A stretch of DNA of 64,000 nucleotides from Phaeodactylibacter sp. (GTDB lineage Bacteria; Bacteroidota; Bacteroidia; Chitinophagales; Saprospiraceae). Where the stretch lies: NCBI RefSeq assembly GCF_022763345.1, contig NZ_JALEGS010000065.1, forward strand, positions 32,948-96,947, in the 5' to 3' direction. The stretch's first letter is position 1, and each line of letters begins with the position of its first letter. Position numbers and translations under genes: made by a program. The notes beneath the pieces were generated by a model that saw nothing but the letters and a program-made list of their open reading frames with translations, searched no databases and was not told the DNA's origin. Of this stretch, positions 44,661-52,787 are shown in pieces.

Positions 44661-45667
44661 GCGTCTTTCTTCTTTTTAATCTCCTCCTCCAGGGCCTTCA
44701 GCTCTTCGAGGTCCTGCGTATCGGCGGTACGGGCATCGGCTATTTTACGACGCTGATCAAATTGTTCGTACAGGGCTTTCACCTGCTTTTCCATGTCCGC
44801 CTTGGAGATGCTGCCCACATGGTCCAGCACGGCTTTATCCTGAAATTCGAGGATGCGGTCCACGTTGGCGCGCCAAAAATCCATGGTCAGGTCCTGCCGG
44901 TTTTTCGCGCGCAGTTCCGCACTTTCCAGGAAGATGACCACCAGGCGGTTTAGGGTGTCGATCTCGTCGTGACTGAGGTAATTCTTGGCTATGATGACAT
45001 CTCCCTTGCGCACGATGCTGCCTTTCCAGGAGGTCAGGCCCATGTTGGGCGCCTGATCATCCGCCCTGGATACGATGATTTCGGCGGCGGTTTTTCCGGT
45101 GACAGCGTAGAGTAGTTTGTTTTGGGTTTCGGCAAAAAACATCTGGGTGGCCTTGTCGGAAGCGTCGTAGTCGCTGCTTAGCGCAAAGAGGTCGCGGACT
45201 TTTTGGTAGAAGCGCTTTTCCGAAGCCCGGATGTCGCGGATGCGGTCCAGCAGCTCGTCAAAGTAGTCCGGGCGGCCATCGGGGTTTTTGAGGCGTTCGT
45301 CATCCATCACGAAGCCTTTGACCATATATTCTTTCAGGTTTTTATTGGCCCATATCCGGAACTGCGTGCCCCTTTTGCTGCGTACCCGGAAGCCGATGGC
45401 GAGGATCATGTCGAGGGCGTAAAAAGTGACTTCGTATTGTTTGCCATCGGAGGCAGTTGTAAAGTAATTCTTTACAACTGAATGCTCGTCCAACTCCCCT
45501 TCTTTCAGGATGTTAGCTATATGTTGCCCGATATTTTGCTTGGAGGTATCAAAAAGCTCCGCCAGTTGCTTTTGGTTCATCCAAACGTTCCCGTCTTTGG
45601 CGAATAGGGAAACGGAGGCTTTGCCATCGGAGGTATTATAGATGATGATTTGATTTTTTTCTTCCAT
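44657..45667 (-). CDS. RhuM family protein in the hsdS cassette
   Basis: About 336 residues, related along its length to the orphan copy at 722-1717: shared features include VWMNQKQLAELFDTSKQNIGQHIANILKEGELDEHSVVKNYFTTASDGKQYEV, the core RGTQFRIWANKNLKEYMVKGFVMDDERL and RIRDIRASEKRFYQKVRDLFA. A charged C-terminus follows. It is translationally coupled to hsdS (ATGA). Its upstream neighbour is lpxD, 66 nt away on the same strand, so the cassette may be read from the lpxD promoter. ATG 45667 is preferred to TTG 45697. RhuM may modulate the restriction system; that remains inference. Confidence 0.9.
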   Translation of the reverse strand: MEEKNQIIIYNTSDGKASVSLFAKDGNVWMNQKQLAELFDTSKQNIGQHIANILKEGELDEHSVVKNYFTTASDGKQYEVTFYALDMILAIGFRVRSKRGTQFRIWANKNLKEYMVKGFVMDDERLKNPDGRPDYFDELLDRIRDIRASEKRFYQKVRDLFALSSDYDASDKATQMFFAETQNKLLYAVTGKTAAEIIVSRADDQAPNMGLTSWKGSIVRKGDVIIAKNYLSHDEIDTLNRLVVIFLESAELRAKNRQDLTMDFWRANVDRILEFQDKAVLDHVGSISKADMEKQVKALYEQFDQRRKIADARTADTQDLEELKALEEEIKKKKDA

Positions 45668-45733
45668 ATCAGTCCAATACTCTTTTTCCGCTTCCAATAA
45701 ATTTTCCTCCGAAGATCAAACAAATAAATGAGC

Positions 45734-46669
45734 CTATTTACTATAATACTCGCTATAAAACTCCGGCAAATGCCGCAGCGCTGCCAGCTCCCGGTATGCC
45801 ATGCGCGCCTCCTTGGCCGGATAGCCAAAGTAGACTTTCTCTCCCTCCAGGTTTTTGGAAACGCCCGACTTGGCGAGGATGACCGCCTTTTGGCCAATGA
45901 CCAGGTTTTGGGCAATGCCGACCTGCCCGTAGAGCACCACCTCGTCTTCCACTTTGGTATTCCCCCCTATGCCCACTTGCGCGGCAAACAGACAGTGCTT
46001 GCCGATCACCACATCGTGACCGATATGCACCTGACAGTCGAGCTTGGTGCCCTCGCCGATGATGGTGTCGCCGGAGACGCCTTTGTTGATGGTACAACCG
46101 GCGCCAATCCGCACCCGGTCTTCGATGATGACCCGGCCACCGGAGCGCCAGGGCTGATAGCCAGCCTCCGTTTTCTTAAAGTAGAAGGCATCCGAGCCAA
46201 TGACGGAGCCGGACTGAATCTCCACATGCGCGCCGATATGGGTGTGCTCGCTGATGGTCACATTGGACTGTACGAAGGTGTGCGCCCCAATTTTCACATG
46301 GTGCCCGATAACCACATTAGGCTCAATGATAGCCGTGGGGTGGATCTCCGCTGTCTCACTAATGGCCGCGGTCATAGGCTGCACCGGCCGCTCTGACAGC
46401 ACCAGCTGATTGTAAGCCTCGAAGGGGTTTTCACACAGCAGCAGTGCTTTGCCCTCGGGGCACTTGGCGTGCTCGTTGACCAGAATGATCGTAGCGGCAG
46501 AGTTGAGCGCTTTGCTGAAGTACTTGCGTACATCCACAAAAGTGATGTCGCCCGGCTGCACCTGATGGATTTCATTAATGCCGGTAGCCTGCAGGGATGT
46601 ATCGCCGATGAGCTCGGCCCCCAGGCGCTCAGCCAGCTCTGTTACGGGGATGGGCGTGGAGAACTTCAT
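45734..46669 (-). CDS. lpxD: UDP-3-O-acylglucosamine N-acyltransferase
   Basis: 311 residues of the LpxD-type left-handed beta-helix acyltransferases (lipid A synthesis, third step). An N-terminal nucleotide-binding-like domain (TELAERLGAELIGDTSLQATGINEIHQVQPGDITFVD) is followed by hexapeptide repeats (AEIHPTAIIEPNVVIGHHVKIGAHTFV, VHIGHDVVIGKHCLFAAQVGIGGNTKV) with the catalytic-type histidine in CQVHIGHD. C-terminal helical tail with LPEFYSEYY. The frame extends to 46708 but the ATG at 46669 gives the normal start. It differs from LpxA by length and N-terminal domain; Bacteroidota often carry two LpxD-like paralogues, so which one this is stays open. Confidence 0.85.
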   Translation of the reverse strand: MKFSTPIPVTELAERLGAELIGDTSLQATGINEIHQVQPGDITFVDVRKYFSKALNSAATIILVNEHAKCPEGKALLLCENPFEAYNQLVLSERPVQPMTAAISETAEIHPTAIIEPNVVIGHHVKIGAHTFVQSNVTISEHTHIGAHVEIQSGSVIGSDAFYFKKTEAGYQPWRSGGRVIIEDRVRIGAGCTINKGVSGDTIIGEGTKLDCQVHIGHDVVIGKHCLFAAQVGIGGNTKVEDEVVLYGQVGIAQNLVIGQKAVILAKSGVSKNLEGEKVYFGYPAKEARMAYRELAALRHLPEFYSEYYSK

Positions 46670-46678
46670 GGTGTATTG

Positions 46679-46699
46679 TTTACTTTTGCCAAAAGTAAA
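46679..46699. promoter_or_regulatory. Palindromic back-to-back -7 elements between lpxD and csp
   Basis: A perfect inverted repeat TTTACTTTT-GCC-AAAAGTAAA. TACTTTTG on the plus strand (46681-46688) and TACTTTTG on the minus strand (46697-46690) both match the Bacteroidota -7 consensus TAnnTTTG. They lie 23 and 20 nt before the csp and lpxD starts. No well-placed -33 TTG was found on either side, so promoter function is not certain. Confidence 0.5.
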
Positions 46700-46711
46700 G
46701 ATTTCCAACCT

Positions 46712-46915
46712 ATGATGACCGGCGTGGTACAGTTTTTTCTACAGGACAAAGGCTACGGCTATATCCGGGTGCCGGAGACACGCGAAGAGTTCTATGTGCA
46801 CCGCCGCAACCTGCTACAGCCCGTTGAGCGTGGTATGGCAGTCCGGTTTGTGCTGCGGGAAAACAAGCAGGGGCCCTATGCAGACGAGGTGCAGCCAGTG
46901 CCGGAGAAAGGTTAG
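46712..46915 (+). CDS. Cold-shock-domain protein
   Basis: 67 residues: MMTGVVQFFLQDKGYGYIRV holds the RNP1-like GYGYI motif and EEFYVHRRNL the RNP2-like FYVH motif, then ERGMAVRFVLRENKQGPYADEVQ. It is a minimal cold-shock (OB-fold) domain, slightly diverged (KGYGYI in place of KGFGFI). It binds single-stranded nucleic acid. The long open frame upstream to 46469 is antisense to lpxD and rejected; the start is ATG 46712 or 46715. The end overlaps the convergent ABC-ATPase stop by 4 bp. Confidence 0.85.
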   Translation: MMTGVVQFFLQDKGYGYIRVPETREEFYVHRRNLLQPVERGMAVRFVLRENKQGPYADEVQPVPEKG

Positions 46916-47619
46916 CTTACCCGCTCCTCTCCTGAAAAGTACGCCTCCAGCTCCTCCAGCGTACGCTCAGGCGCATCCTTGATGTCGCGGATGACTTTGC
47001 CGTCTTCCAGCAGTACGATGCGCTGACAGACCTCCGTGACATGCGCCAGGTCATGGCTGGAAATCAGCACCGTTAGCTCCGGCGGCAGGTCACGGATGAG
47101 GTTTTTCAACCGGATTTGGGAACTTGGGTCGAGGTTAGCGAAGGGCTCATCCAGAATGATCAGCTCAGGGCTGCCCAGGAGGGCCGCGGCAATACCTATT
47201 TTCTTTTTGTTGCCTTTAGACATGTTGCGAATGTACTTGCCGCTGTCCAGAATCTCCCCATTGAAAAACTCTGTGAAACGTTCCAGGAAGAGCTTCACAT
47301 CCGAGGGGTTCATGCCGTACAGCTGCCCCACAAAGTTGAAATACTCCTCTGGCGTCTGATAGCCAATCAGGAAGCTTTCGTCAATGAAGGCGCCGGTGTA
47401 GTCCTTCCAGGTATCGGAGTTGCTCACGGCCGTCTCCTTTGACCAGACAGTGCCCGTAGTGGGGCGGATGAGGTCGAGCAGCAGGCTAAACAGGGTGGTT
47501 TTGCCTGCACCGTTATTGCCCACCAATCCGAAGCGCTCTCCAGCGGGGATATCCAGTTGTTCAATATCCAGTGCGACTTTGTCACCGTATTTTTTGCTGA
47601 GTTGTTCCAGATGTATCAT
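46912..47619 (-). CDS. ABC transporter ATP-binding protein
   Basis: 235 residues. Walker A GNNGAGKTT, Q-loop FIGYQTPEEYFNFVGQLYG, signature MSKGNKKKIGIAAALLGSPELIILDEPFANLDPSSQIRL (signature has MSKGNKKK in place of LSGGQ), and H-loop ISSHDLAHV. The start codon directly follows the stop of the permease gene (TAA-ATG), so the two are one operon and form an exporter with the DUF5687-type membrane protein. Substrate unknown. Confidence 0.9.
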   Translation of the reverse strand: MIHLEQLSKKYGDKVALDIEQLDIPAGERFGLVGNNGAGKTTLFSLLLDLIRPTTGTVWSKETAVSNSDTWKDYTGAFIDESFLIGYQTPEEYFNFVGQLYGMNPSDVKLFLERFTEFFNGEILDSGKYIRNMSKGNKKKIGIAAALLGSPELIILDEPFANLDPSSQIRLKNLIRDLPPELTVLISSHDLAHVTEVCQRIVLLEDGKVIRDIKDAPERTLEELEAYFSGEERVS

Positions 47620-49098
47620 TTATACTTCTTGTTTGTAAGCGTCAATCAAATCATATTTGCGGCGGCTCAGTTGCCGGACAACGGCTTGCATGATGGGGCG
47701 GTGGAGCAGTATGCCCACTATGCCAATCATCCCGAGCACCGCAAGGCCCCATTGCCAGCCCAATACCCACTGCAACAGCAAATGGATAACCACCGGCAGG
47801 AAAAACGCCGGCAGCACCAGCAGAAACTGCGATGCCCCTACGCCTTCCCAGTTCATAAACGCACTCTTCTCCGGATTCACCGGTCGGCTGTTGTAGGTAC
47901 TCAGGAAAAGAATAATATAAGCAGTAATCCCCATATTGACCAGGAAGGAGACCACCACAATCGGGATCATGCGAATATCTGCCAGGCCGTACAGCAGACA
48001 TACACAAAATGCGGCTACGTTGAAGAGGGTAAAAAGGTAGTACTTGCCTTTCATGTACTCCATCAGCGGTACGCGGCGGGCCATCAGCATATTGAAGAAG
48101 CTGCTCTCCCAGGCGATTAAGAATTGCCCGTATGTGGCCATAGGAAAAGTAGTAGCCATGAGGGTGAACAGAAACACCATACTGAAGGACTCCCCGTTTT
48201 CCAGGTATTCCAGAGAAAAGAAGGGGTAGAACAGGATGAGCACCGCCATCAGCAGCATCGTTTTCGGCCGTTTGTTGCGGGCGATTTGCAACAGCTCCAT
48301 TTGTACAAACTGCCCGGCCATGCCCAATCGCCGGAGGGCCGCAATGCCTTCTGTGCTTTCCACCCGGCCTTTCCGGCCTTCCACCGCATCCAGGTAAGCA
48401 TTGGAGCGCAGGGCCCGGAACGGCAGTTGGTAAGCTAGTACCACCAGGGCGACCGGGATAAGGGATAACACCGGATTGGCAAGAATCGCCATAAATGCAT
48501 TGGCGAAAGCATCTGAAAGCGGCAGCAACTCCTGCGTATCCGCATAGGCAATGCCACACAGCACCACGAAAGCGCCCAGTATGGCAAACGGGCTCATATT
48601 GAACTGCCGCTTGAGGTAAAAGCCCACGAAGTTGTTGAACAGCGCCAGGCACATCACGCTCACAATCCACGCCAACTGCGCCACCGCCCCGTATTCCGTA
48701 GACACCACCTTGAAGGTAAAGGGCAAGATAAAGACCAGCGGGAAGAGGTTGACCACATTAAATACAGAGCGGAACAGCAGGTAATGAAAGAGCTTGCTGC
48801 GCTTGACCGGCAACAGCAAGTAGGGCTGTATATCAATCACCGGAAAGCTCTGCACCAGAAAGCGGAAGAGCAGCCCGGCAATCCACGTAAAAAAGAAAAT
48901 ACCACTCAGCGCAGCAATAGGGTGCTCGTCGGGAACGGTGTTTTGAAGGATGACGTCCAGGAAGTAGCCTGCGAAAAGGAAGTTGGCAAGCAGATAAAGG
49001 GCCAGTAGCCCTAAAAGAATATTGACCACAAGGCCACGTTCCCAAAAGGGCGAACGTACCTGTGCCTGCCAGCTTTGTAACAGTAAAGACCGTATCAT
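47620..49098 (-). CDS. DUF5687-type ABC exporter membrane protein
   Basis: 492 residues with about 10-12 hydrophobic segments spread over the chain (VVNILLGLLALYLLANFLFAGYFL; FVVLCGIAYA; LIPVALVVLAYQLPF; MLLMAVLILFYPFF; AFCVCLLYGLADI; ITAYIILFL; FLLVLPAFFLPVVI; GLAVLGMIGIVGILL). The RSxLLQSWQAQVRSPFWERG start and the pairing with an ABC ATPase match the DUF5687 family of Bacteroidota. It is the first gene of the pair. The substrate is unknown. Confidence 0.85.
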   Translation of the reverse strand: MIRSLLLQSWQAQVRSPFWERGLVVNILLGLLALYLLANFLFAGYFLDVILQNTVPDEHPIAALSGIFFFTWIAGLLFRFLVQSFPVIDIQPYLLLPVKRSKLFHYLLFRSVFNVVNLFPLVFILPFTFKVVSTEYGAVAQLAWIVSVMCLALFNNFVGFYLKRQFNMSPFAILGAFVVLCGIAYADTQELLPLSDAFANAFMAILANPVLSLIPVALVVLAYQLPFRALRSNAYLDAVEGRKGRVESTEGIAALRRLGMAGQFVQMELLQIARNKRPKTMLLMAVLILFYPFFSLEYLENGESFSMVFLFTLMATTFPMATYGQFLIAWESSFFNMLMARRVPLMEYMKGKYYLFTLFNVAAFCVCLLYGLADIRMIPIVVVSFLVNMGITAYIILFLSTYNSRPVNPEKSAFMNWEGVGASQFLLVLPAFFLPVVIHLLLQWVLGWQWGLAVLGMIGIVGILLHRPIMQAVVRQLSRRKYDLIDAYKQEV

Positions 49099-49191
49099 GA
49101 ATTGGGTGTTCTGATTTCCAACTCAAGATACGGTCTTCGATAGTTTTGCTGGCAATTTCCCGATTATTCAGGATAGAATTTCGACAAAGAC

Positions 49192-51084
49192 CTAATACAG
49201 CACCCGGAACCAGATCGTCGGCTCAATCTGCTTGAGTTCTTCGAGCAGGTCATCATCGTAGGCCCGGTCCACATCCGTAATCACATAGCCAATCTGCTCG
49301 TTGGTCTTGAGGTATTGGCTGAGGATATTGATGTTGTGCTTAGCCAGAATCTGATCGATATGCGCCAGTACTTTAGGCACGTTGTGGTGGATGTGCAGCA
49401 GGCGGTGTGCGTTGTGCACGGGTTGCAGCTGTAGGTTCGGAAAGTTGACGCTGCCTGCGGTGCTGCCCGTATTGATGTACTGTATGACCTTGTTGGGCAC
49501 AAAACTCCCAATATTCTCCTGTGCTTCGGCCGTAGAGCCGCCAATGTGAGGCGTAAGAATGGTATTCGGCAGCCCCATCAGCTCGGATTCGAAAGGCTCA
49601 TCGTTGCTCTTGGGCTCGCGGGGAAAAACATCCACGGCACAGCCCTTGAGCTTTCCGGAAAGGATGTTCTCCCGAAGCGCTTTCACATCCACGACTTTGC
49701 CCCGGGCCAGATTAATGAAGATCGCACCGTCCTTCATCATTTCGAATTGCTTCGCCCCAAAGATGTTGTTGTTTTCCGGGCGGCCATCCACGTGGAGGGT
49801 CACTACATCCACCAGCCCAAGCAGTTCTTCCAGGCTATCGCACTTGGTGGCATTGCCCAGCGCCAGCTTTTCTTCCAGATCGTAGTAGTAAACGTCCATG
49901 CCCATGGCCTCCGCGACCACAGAAAGCTGCGCACCGATGTTGCCATAGCCTACGATGCCCAGCTTTTTGCCGCGGACCTCCTGAGCACCGGCAGCTGACT
50001 TTTCCCATTTCCCATTGTGCATAGCGCGTGCCTTGTCCGGCAGGTTGCGTACCAGCATGATGATCTCAGCGATCGCCAGTTCCACCACCGAGCGGGTATT
50101 GCTGTAGGGCGCATTGAATACCGCCACGCCATGCCGGGTGCAGGCATCGAGGTCAATCTGATTGGTGCCAATGCAAAAGGCTGCCACATTGATCAGGCGT
50201 TTTGCGCTTTTGATCACCTTTTCCGTAATATGGGTCTTCGAACGAATGCCAATGACATTGACATCCGTAATTTTCTCGCACAATTCGTCCTCAGAAAGCG
50301 AGGAAGTCAGGTACTCCACCTGATAGCCTTCTTTTTCGAACAACTCAACAGCTTGCGGATGCACGCCCTCCAGCAGGAGCACTTTGATCCGGTTTTTCGG
50401 ATAGGATAGAGATCTGCTCATCTTCAGTTCGTATAAGATTTCATCTAAATTAGGCGCAATGTGGTCGGCTTCTGCCATGACCTTCTCGCGCTCTACATTT
50501 TCTGTAAACAAGTAAAATTTATTGGCATATCCGGCCTTACGGATTTCCAGGTCGTTGGCCCCGTCCCCTATGACGTACACATCGCCTTTCAGGTCCAGCT
50601 TCTTGATCACTTCTGATTTACCGCCATTTCGGGACAGGGGGTTATCTTTATTAAAGCCAATGATGTTCCCCGCCTCATCGTAAATAAATTCATTGGCAAT
50701 CACCCGCTCCGGATTGAGCCCGTAGTGGGCCACCACAGGCTTGATAAAATCCGTAAACCCATTGGAAACAATGAAGATGGATTCCCGCAAGGATTTAAAG
50801 TATTCCTGATTGCGCAGGAAAGAGTGGGAAATCTGCCCTTTAAGGCGTTCGGCCAGCTCCTCAATATCGCGCCGGTCAGCCTGCAGCAAATCCAGGCGCT
50901 GCTCCAGAGAAGCCCGGAAGTCGAGCGAGCCATCCATGCCCTTATTGGTAATGTCCTGAATTTTGTCCAGCACAAAGCTTTGCCGGGGGTCGCCCTCCAG
51001 GACGATCTCAGCCAGCACGTCCAGCGCTTCTACCCGTGTAAAAGTGCTGTCAAAGTCGATAATGAGGTTAATCGGCTTAATCAT
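49192..51084 (-). CDS. Fused phosphoserine phosphatase - 3-phosphoglycerate dehydrogenase
   Basis: 630 residues. Residues 1-220: HAD phosphatase with DFDSTF (nucleophile Asp), SNGF, the motif III lysine in GGKSEVIKKL and GDGANDLEI, i.e. SerB-like. Residues 230-545: D-2-hydroxyacid dehydrogenase SerA with NAD motif GIVGYGNIGAQLSVVAEAMGM, substrate arginine in RSVVELAIAEIIM, and HIGGSTAEAQENIG with the catalytic histidine; ACT-type C-terminus about 555-630 (AHRLLHIHHNVPKVLAHID, QIGYVITDVD). It combines the first and last steps of serine synthesis, leaving only the aminotransferase SerC. A -7 box TAGTTTTG lies 5 nt upstream of the ATG (51097-51090), which implies a leaderless or nearly leaderless transcript. 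Confidence 0.93.
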   Translation of the reverse strand: MIKPINLIIDFDSTFTRVEALDVLAEIVLEGDPRQSFVLDKIQDITNKGMDGSLDFRASLEQRLDLLQADRRDIEELAERLKGQISHSFLRNQEYFKSLRESIFIVSNGFTDFIKPVVAHYGLNPERVIANEFIYDEAGNIIGFNKDNPLSRNGGKSEVIKKLDLKGDVYVIGDGANDLEIRKAGYANKFYLFTENVEREKVMAEADHIAPNLDEILYELKMSRSLSYPKNRIKVLLLEGVHPQAVELFEKEGYQVEYLTSSLSEDELCEKITDVNVIGIRSKTHITEKVIKSAKRLINVAAFCIGTNQIDLDACTRHGVAVFNAPYSNTRSVVELAIAEIIMLVRNLPDKARAMHNGKWEKSAAGAQEVRGKKLGIVGYGNIGAQLSVVAEAMGMDVYYYDLEEKLALGNATKCDSLEELLGLVDVVTLHVDGRPENNNIFGAKQFEMMKDGAIFINLARGKVVDVKALRENILSGKLKGCAVDVFPREPKSNDEPFESELMGLPNTILTPHIGGSTAEAQENIGSFVPNKVIQYINTGSTAGSVNFPNLQLQPVHNAHRLLHIHHNVPKVLAHIDQILAKHNINILSQYLKTNEQIGYVITDVDRAYDDDLLEELKQIEPTIWFRVLY

Positions 51085-51187
51085 GCGGGCAAAACTAATA
51101 CGCTTCGGCTTAGGTTTTTGAGATTTGGGTCACTAATTGGGTTAAATTTTCATTAAGTTACGATGGGCAAGGGAAGAGTTATTTGAT

Positions 51188-52621
51188 CTACACCTGCCCC
51201 AGTAGCCACTGCTTATCCGCCAGTGCCTTGGTAGCAGTGATGCTTTCCCGCAATTGCGCCCGCCCCGCTTTATCTCCTTTGGGAAGGTTGAGCAATTTTT
51301 TCACGAACTGAATCAAGTTGAGGTAATTGTCGCGGTGGTAGCCCAGTTGCTTCTTCCGGCTGATATAGGTCGTGAAGCTGTCTAAATGGGAAGTGAGTAA
51401 GTCAAACAAGCCCTTTTCATAGTAAATCTGAAGCAACATTGAGCGGCTGTTGAGGTTGTAGAAAATATCGTCGAAGGCAAGCTGCTGATTAAGCAGGCTG
51501 AGTGCTTTGTCGTGATCGGGTTTGCGGAAGTAATACACCGCCAGGTTGTAATGGAAAATACTTTCCCGCTCTTTTTCCGGAAGTTTATTCCTGAATTCGT
51601 GCAGAAAGTAATCTGCCCAGTCCAGTTCCTGACTGGCGAGCGCAAGCATAAGGACATTGTTGTAGGTAAACTTGGAAAGTTGCCCATTTTCGAGCAGGAT
51701 ACCCCGCTCCAGGGCAAGCTTGTAAAGCCTAAGGGCTTTGGCGATGAACTGCCGTTGCCCCCGGTTGAGCCACTGAATACAGTAATTGATCGCAAGCAGG
51801 TAAATGTCACGTATTTCATGAGGAGGGAACTGCTGCCAGTGTTGTTCGATCAGTTTCTCAAGAGCATTGAACCCCTCTTCATCCACAGATTCCATATTGG
51901 CCAGCAGGTGGTAAACCCGATGATAAATGGCAATCGCAGGCGTATTTTTCACTGGCGATCGTTCCACGTAGCGCAATACTTCTTCCTGCAACTCTAGCTG
52001 ATAGGCTTCTTTGCCAATGCTTTGTGCGGTGAGCATGGAACAACTGTGGCGGAGGATATCGGCAAGGTAAAAAACAGTCAGTTCCCGGGTTAATTCTTCC
52101 AGGTTCATACGCCCGGCCCGGCTTTGGCTCGCGGTGTGTACGTACTCTTCCTCAAGCAACTGGTAGTTGAGATAGTGGTACCCTACATTGCGGTAAGGGG
52201 AGCGCTGCAGGTCTTCTTTAAGCTTTGAAAAGGCTTTTTTGTAGGCCTTTTCAGCATCTAATTGACGTAAAGACCGGCAAAGGTAGAGCTCCTGCATCTG
52301 TTCTTTCTCCTCAAACTCCTGAAGCGCCAGAAACCGTTTGATGTGGTTGAGCAACAGGTGGACGACCAGGTTCAACTTGCCGCCATCCAAGGATTCACCT
52401 GGATAGATTGCAGCAAAGACTTCCTTCCGGCCGCGTTTTGGGTTCTTCCGCTTCAGGTCTGCACGCAGGTATTCAAAAAGCGCATAGACATCGTCCCGCC
52501 GGTTGAAATATGGGGATTTTAAATACAGCCGAAGCTGGCGCAGATGACTGGACGAGAGTCGGCCAAAAAGCTGCATCAGTTGGCTATCATTGGAAAGCAC
52601 AGCGGTGTTTATAGAAGCCAT
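51188..52621 (-). CDS. Helical-repeat hypothetical protein
   Basis: 477 residues, no signal peptide and no recognised family. Almost entirely predicted helix, with repeated 35-40 residue helical hairpins (AYKKAFSKLKEDLQRSPYRNVGYHYLNYQLLEEEYVHTAS; NLAVYYFRKPDHDKALSLLNQQLAFDD, a TPR-like unit). The N-terminus (SHLRQLRLYLKSPYFNRRDDVYALFEYLRADLKRKNP) looks like a conserved N-terminal block. It is a soluble scaffold-like protein, cytoplasmic. It is divergent from the T9SS surface protein at 52788 across a 166-bp AT-rich gap. Function unknown. Confidence 0.75.
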   Translation of the reverse strand: MASINTAVLSNDSQLMQLFGRLSSSHLRQLRLYLKSPYFNRRDDVYALFEYLRADLKRKNPKRGRKEVFAAIYPGESLDGGKLNLVVHLLLNHIKRFLALQEFEEKEQMQELYLCRSLRQLDAEKAYKKAFSKLKEDLQRSPYRNVGYHYLNYQLLEEEYVHTASQSRAGRMNLEELTRELTVFYLADILRHSCSMLTAQSIGKEAYQLELQEEVLRYVERSPVKNTPAIAIYHRVYHLLANMESVDEEGFNALEKLIEQHWQQFPPHEIRDIYLLAINYCIQWLNRGQRQFIAKALRLYKLALERGILLENGQLSKFTYNNVLMLALASQELDWADYFLHEFRNKLPEKERESIFHYNLAVYYFRKPDHDKALSLLNQQLAFDDIFYNLNSRSMLLQIYYEKGLFDLLTSHLDSFTTYISRKKQLGYHRDNYLNLIQFVKKLLNLPKGDKAGRAQLRESITATKALADKQWLLGQV

Positions 52622-52724
52622 TTTAGGTAAAAAAATTAAATTTTTATTTTATCAAAAAATTGATTTTCAATTAATTAACAACTATTCATTTGCCTAAAAT
52701 TACAATAATTTGCCAAATATGTAA

Positions 52725-52755
52725 TTGCTTGCCTTTGTCAGGCCAGATATATTTG
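52725..52755 (+). promoter_or_regulatory. Bacteroidota-type promoter of the T9SS surface protein gene
   Basis: TTG at 52725-52727, a 20-bp spacer, and TATATTTG at 52748-52755 match TTG-N17-23-TAnnTTTG. The predicted transcript starts a few bases later and reaches the ATG at 52788 after about 25 nt. This argues against the in-frame TTG at 52725 as start. Confidence 0.7.
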
Positions 52756-52787
52756 AGGCATCAAACTACCTTAAATCAGTAAGAGCC

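Noticed and set aside
46469..46711. Longer version of the cold-shock gene beginning at 46469
   Set aside because: The added codons are antisense to lpxD, and cold-shock proteins start at the ATG 46712.
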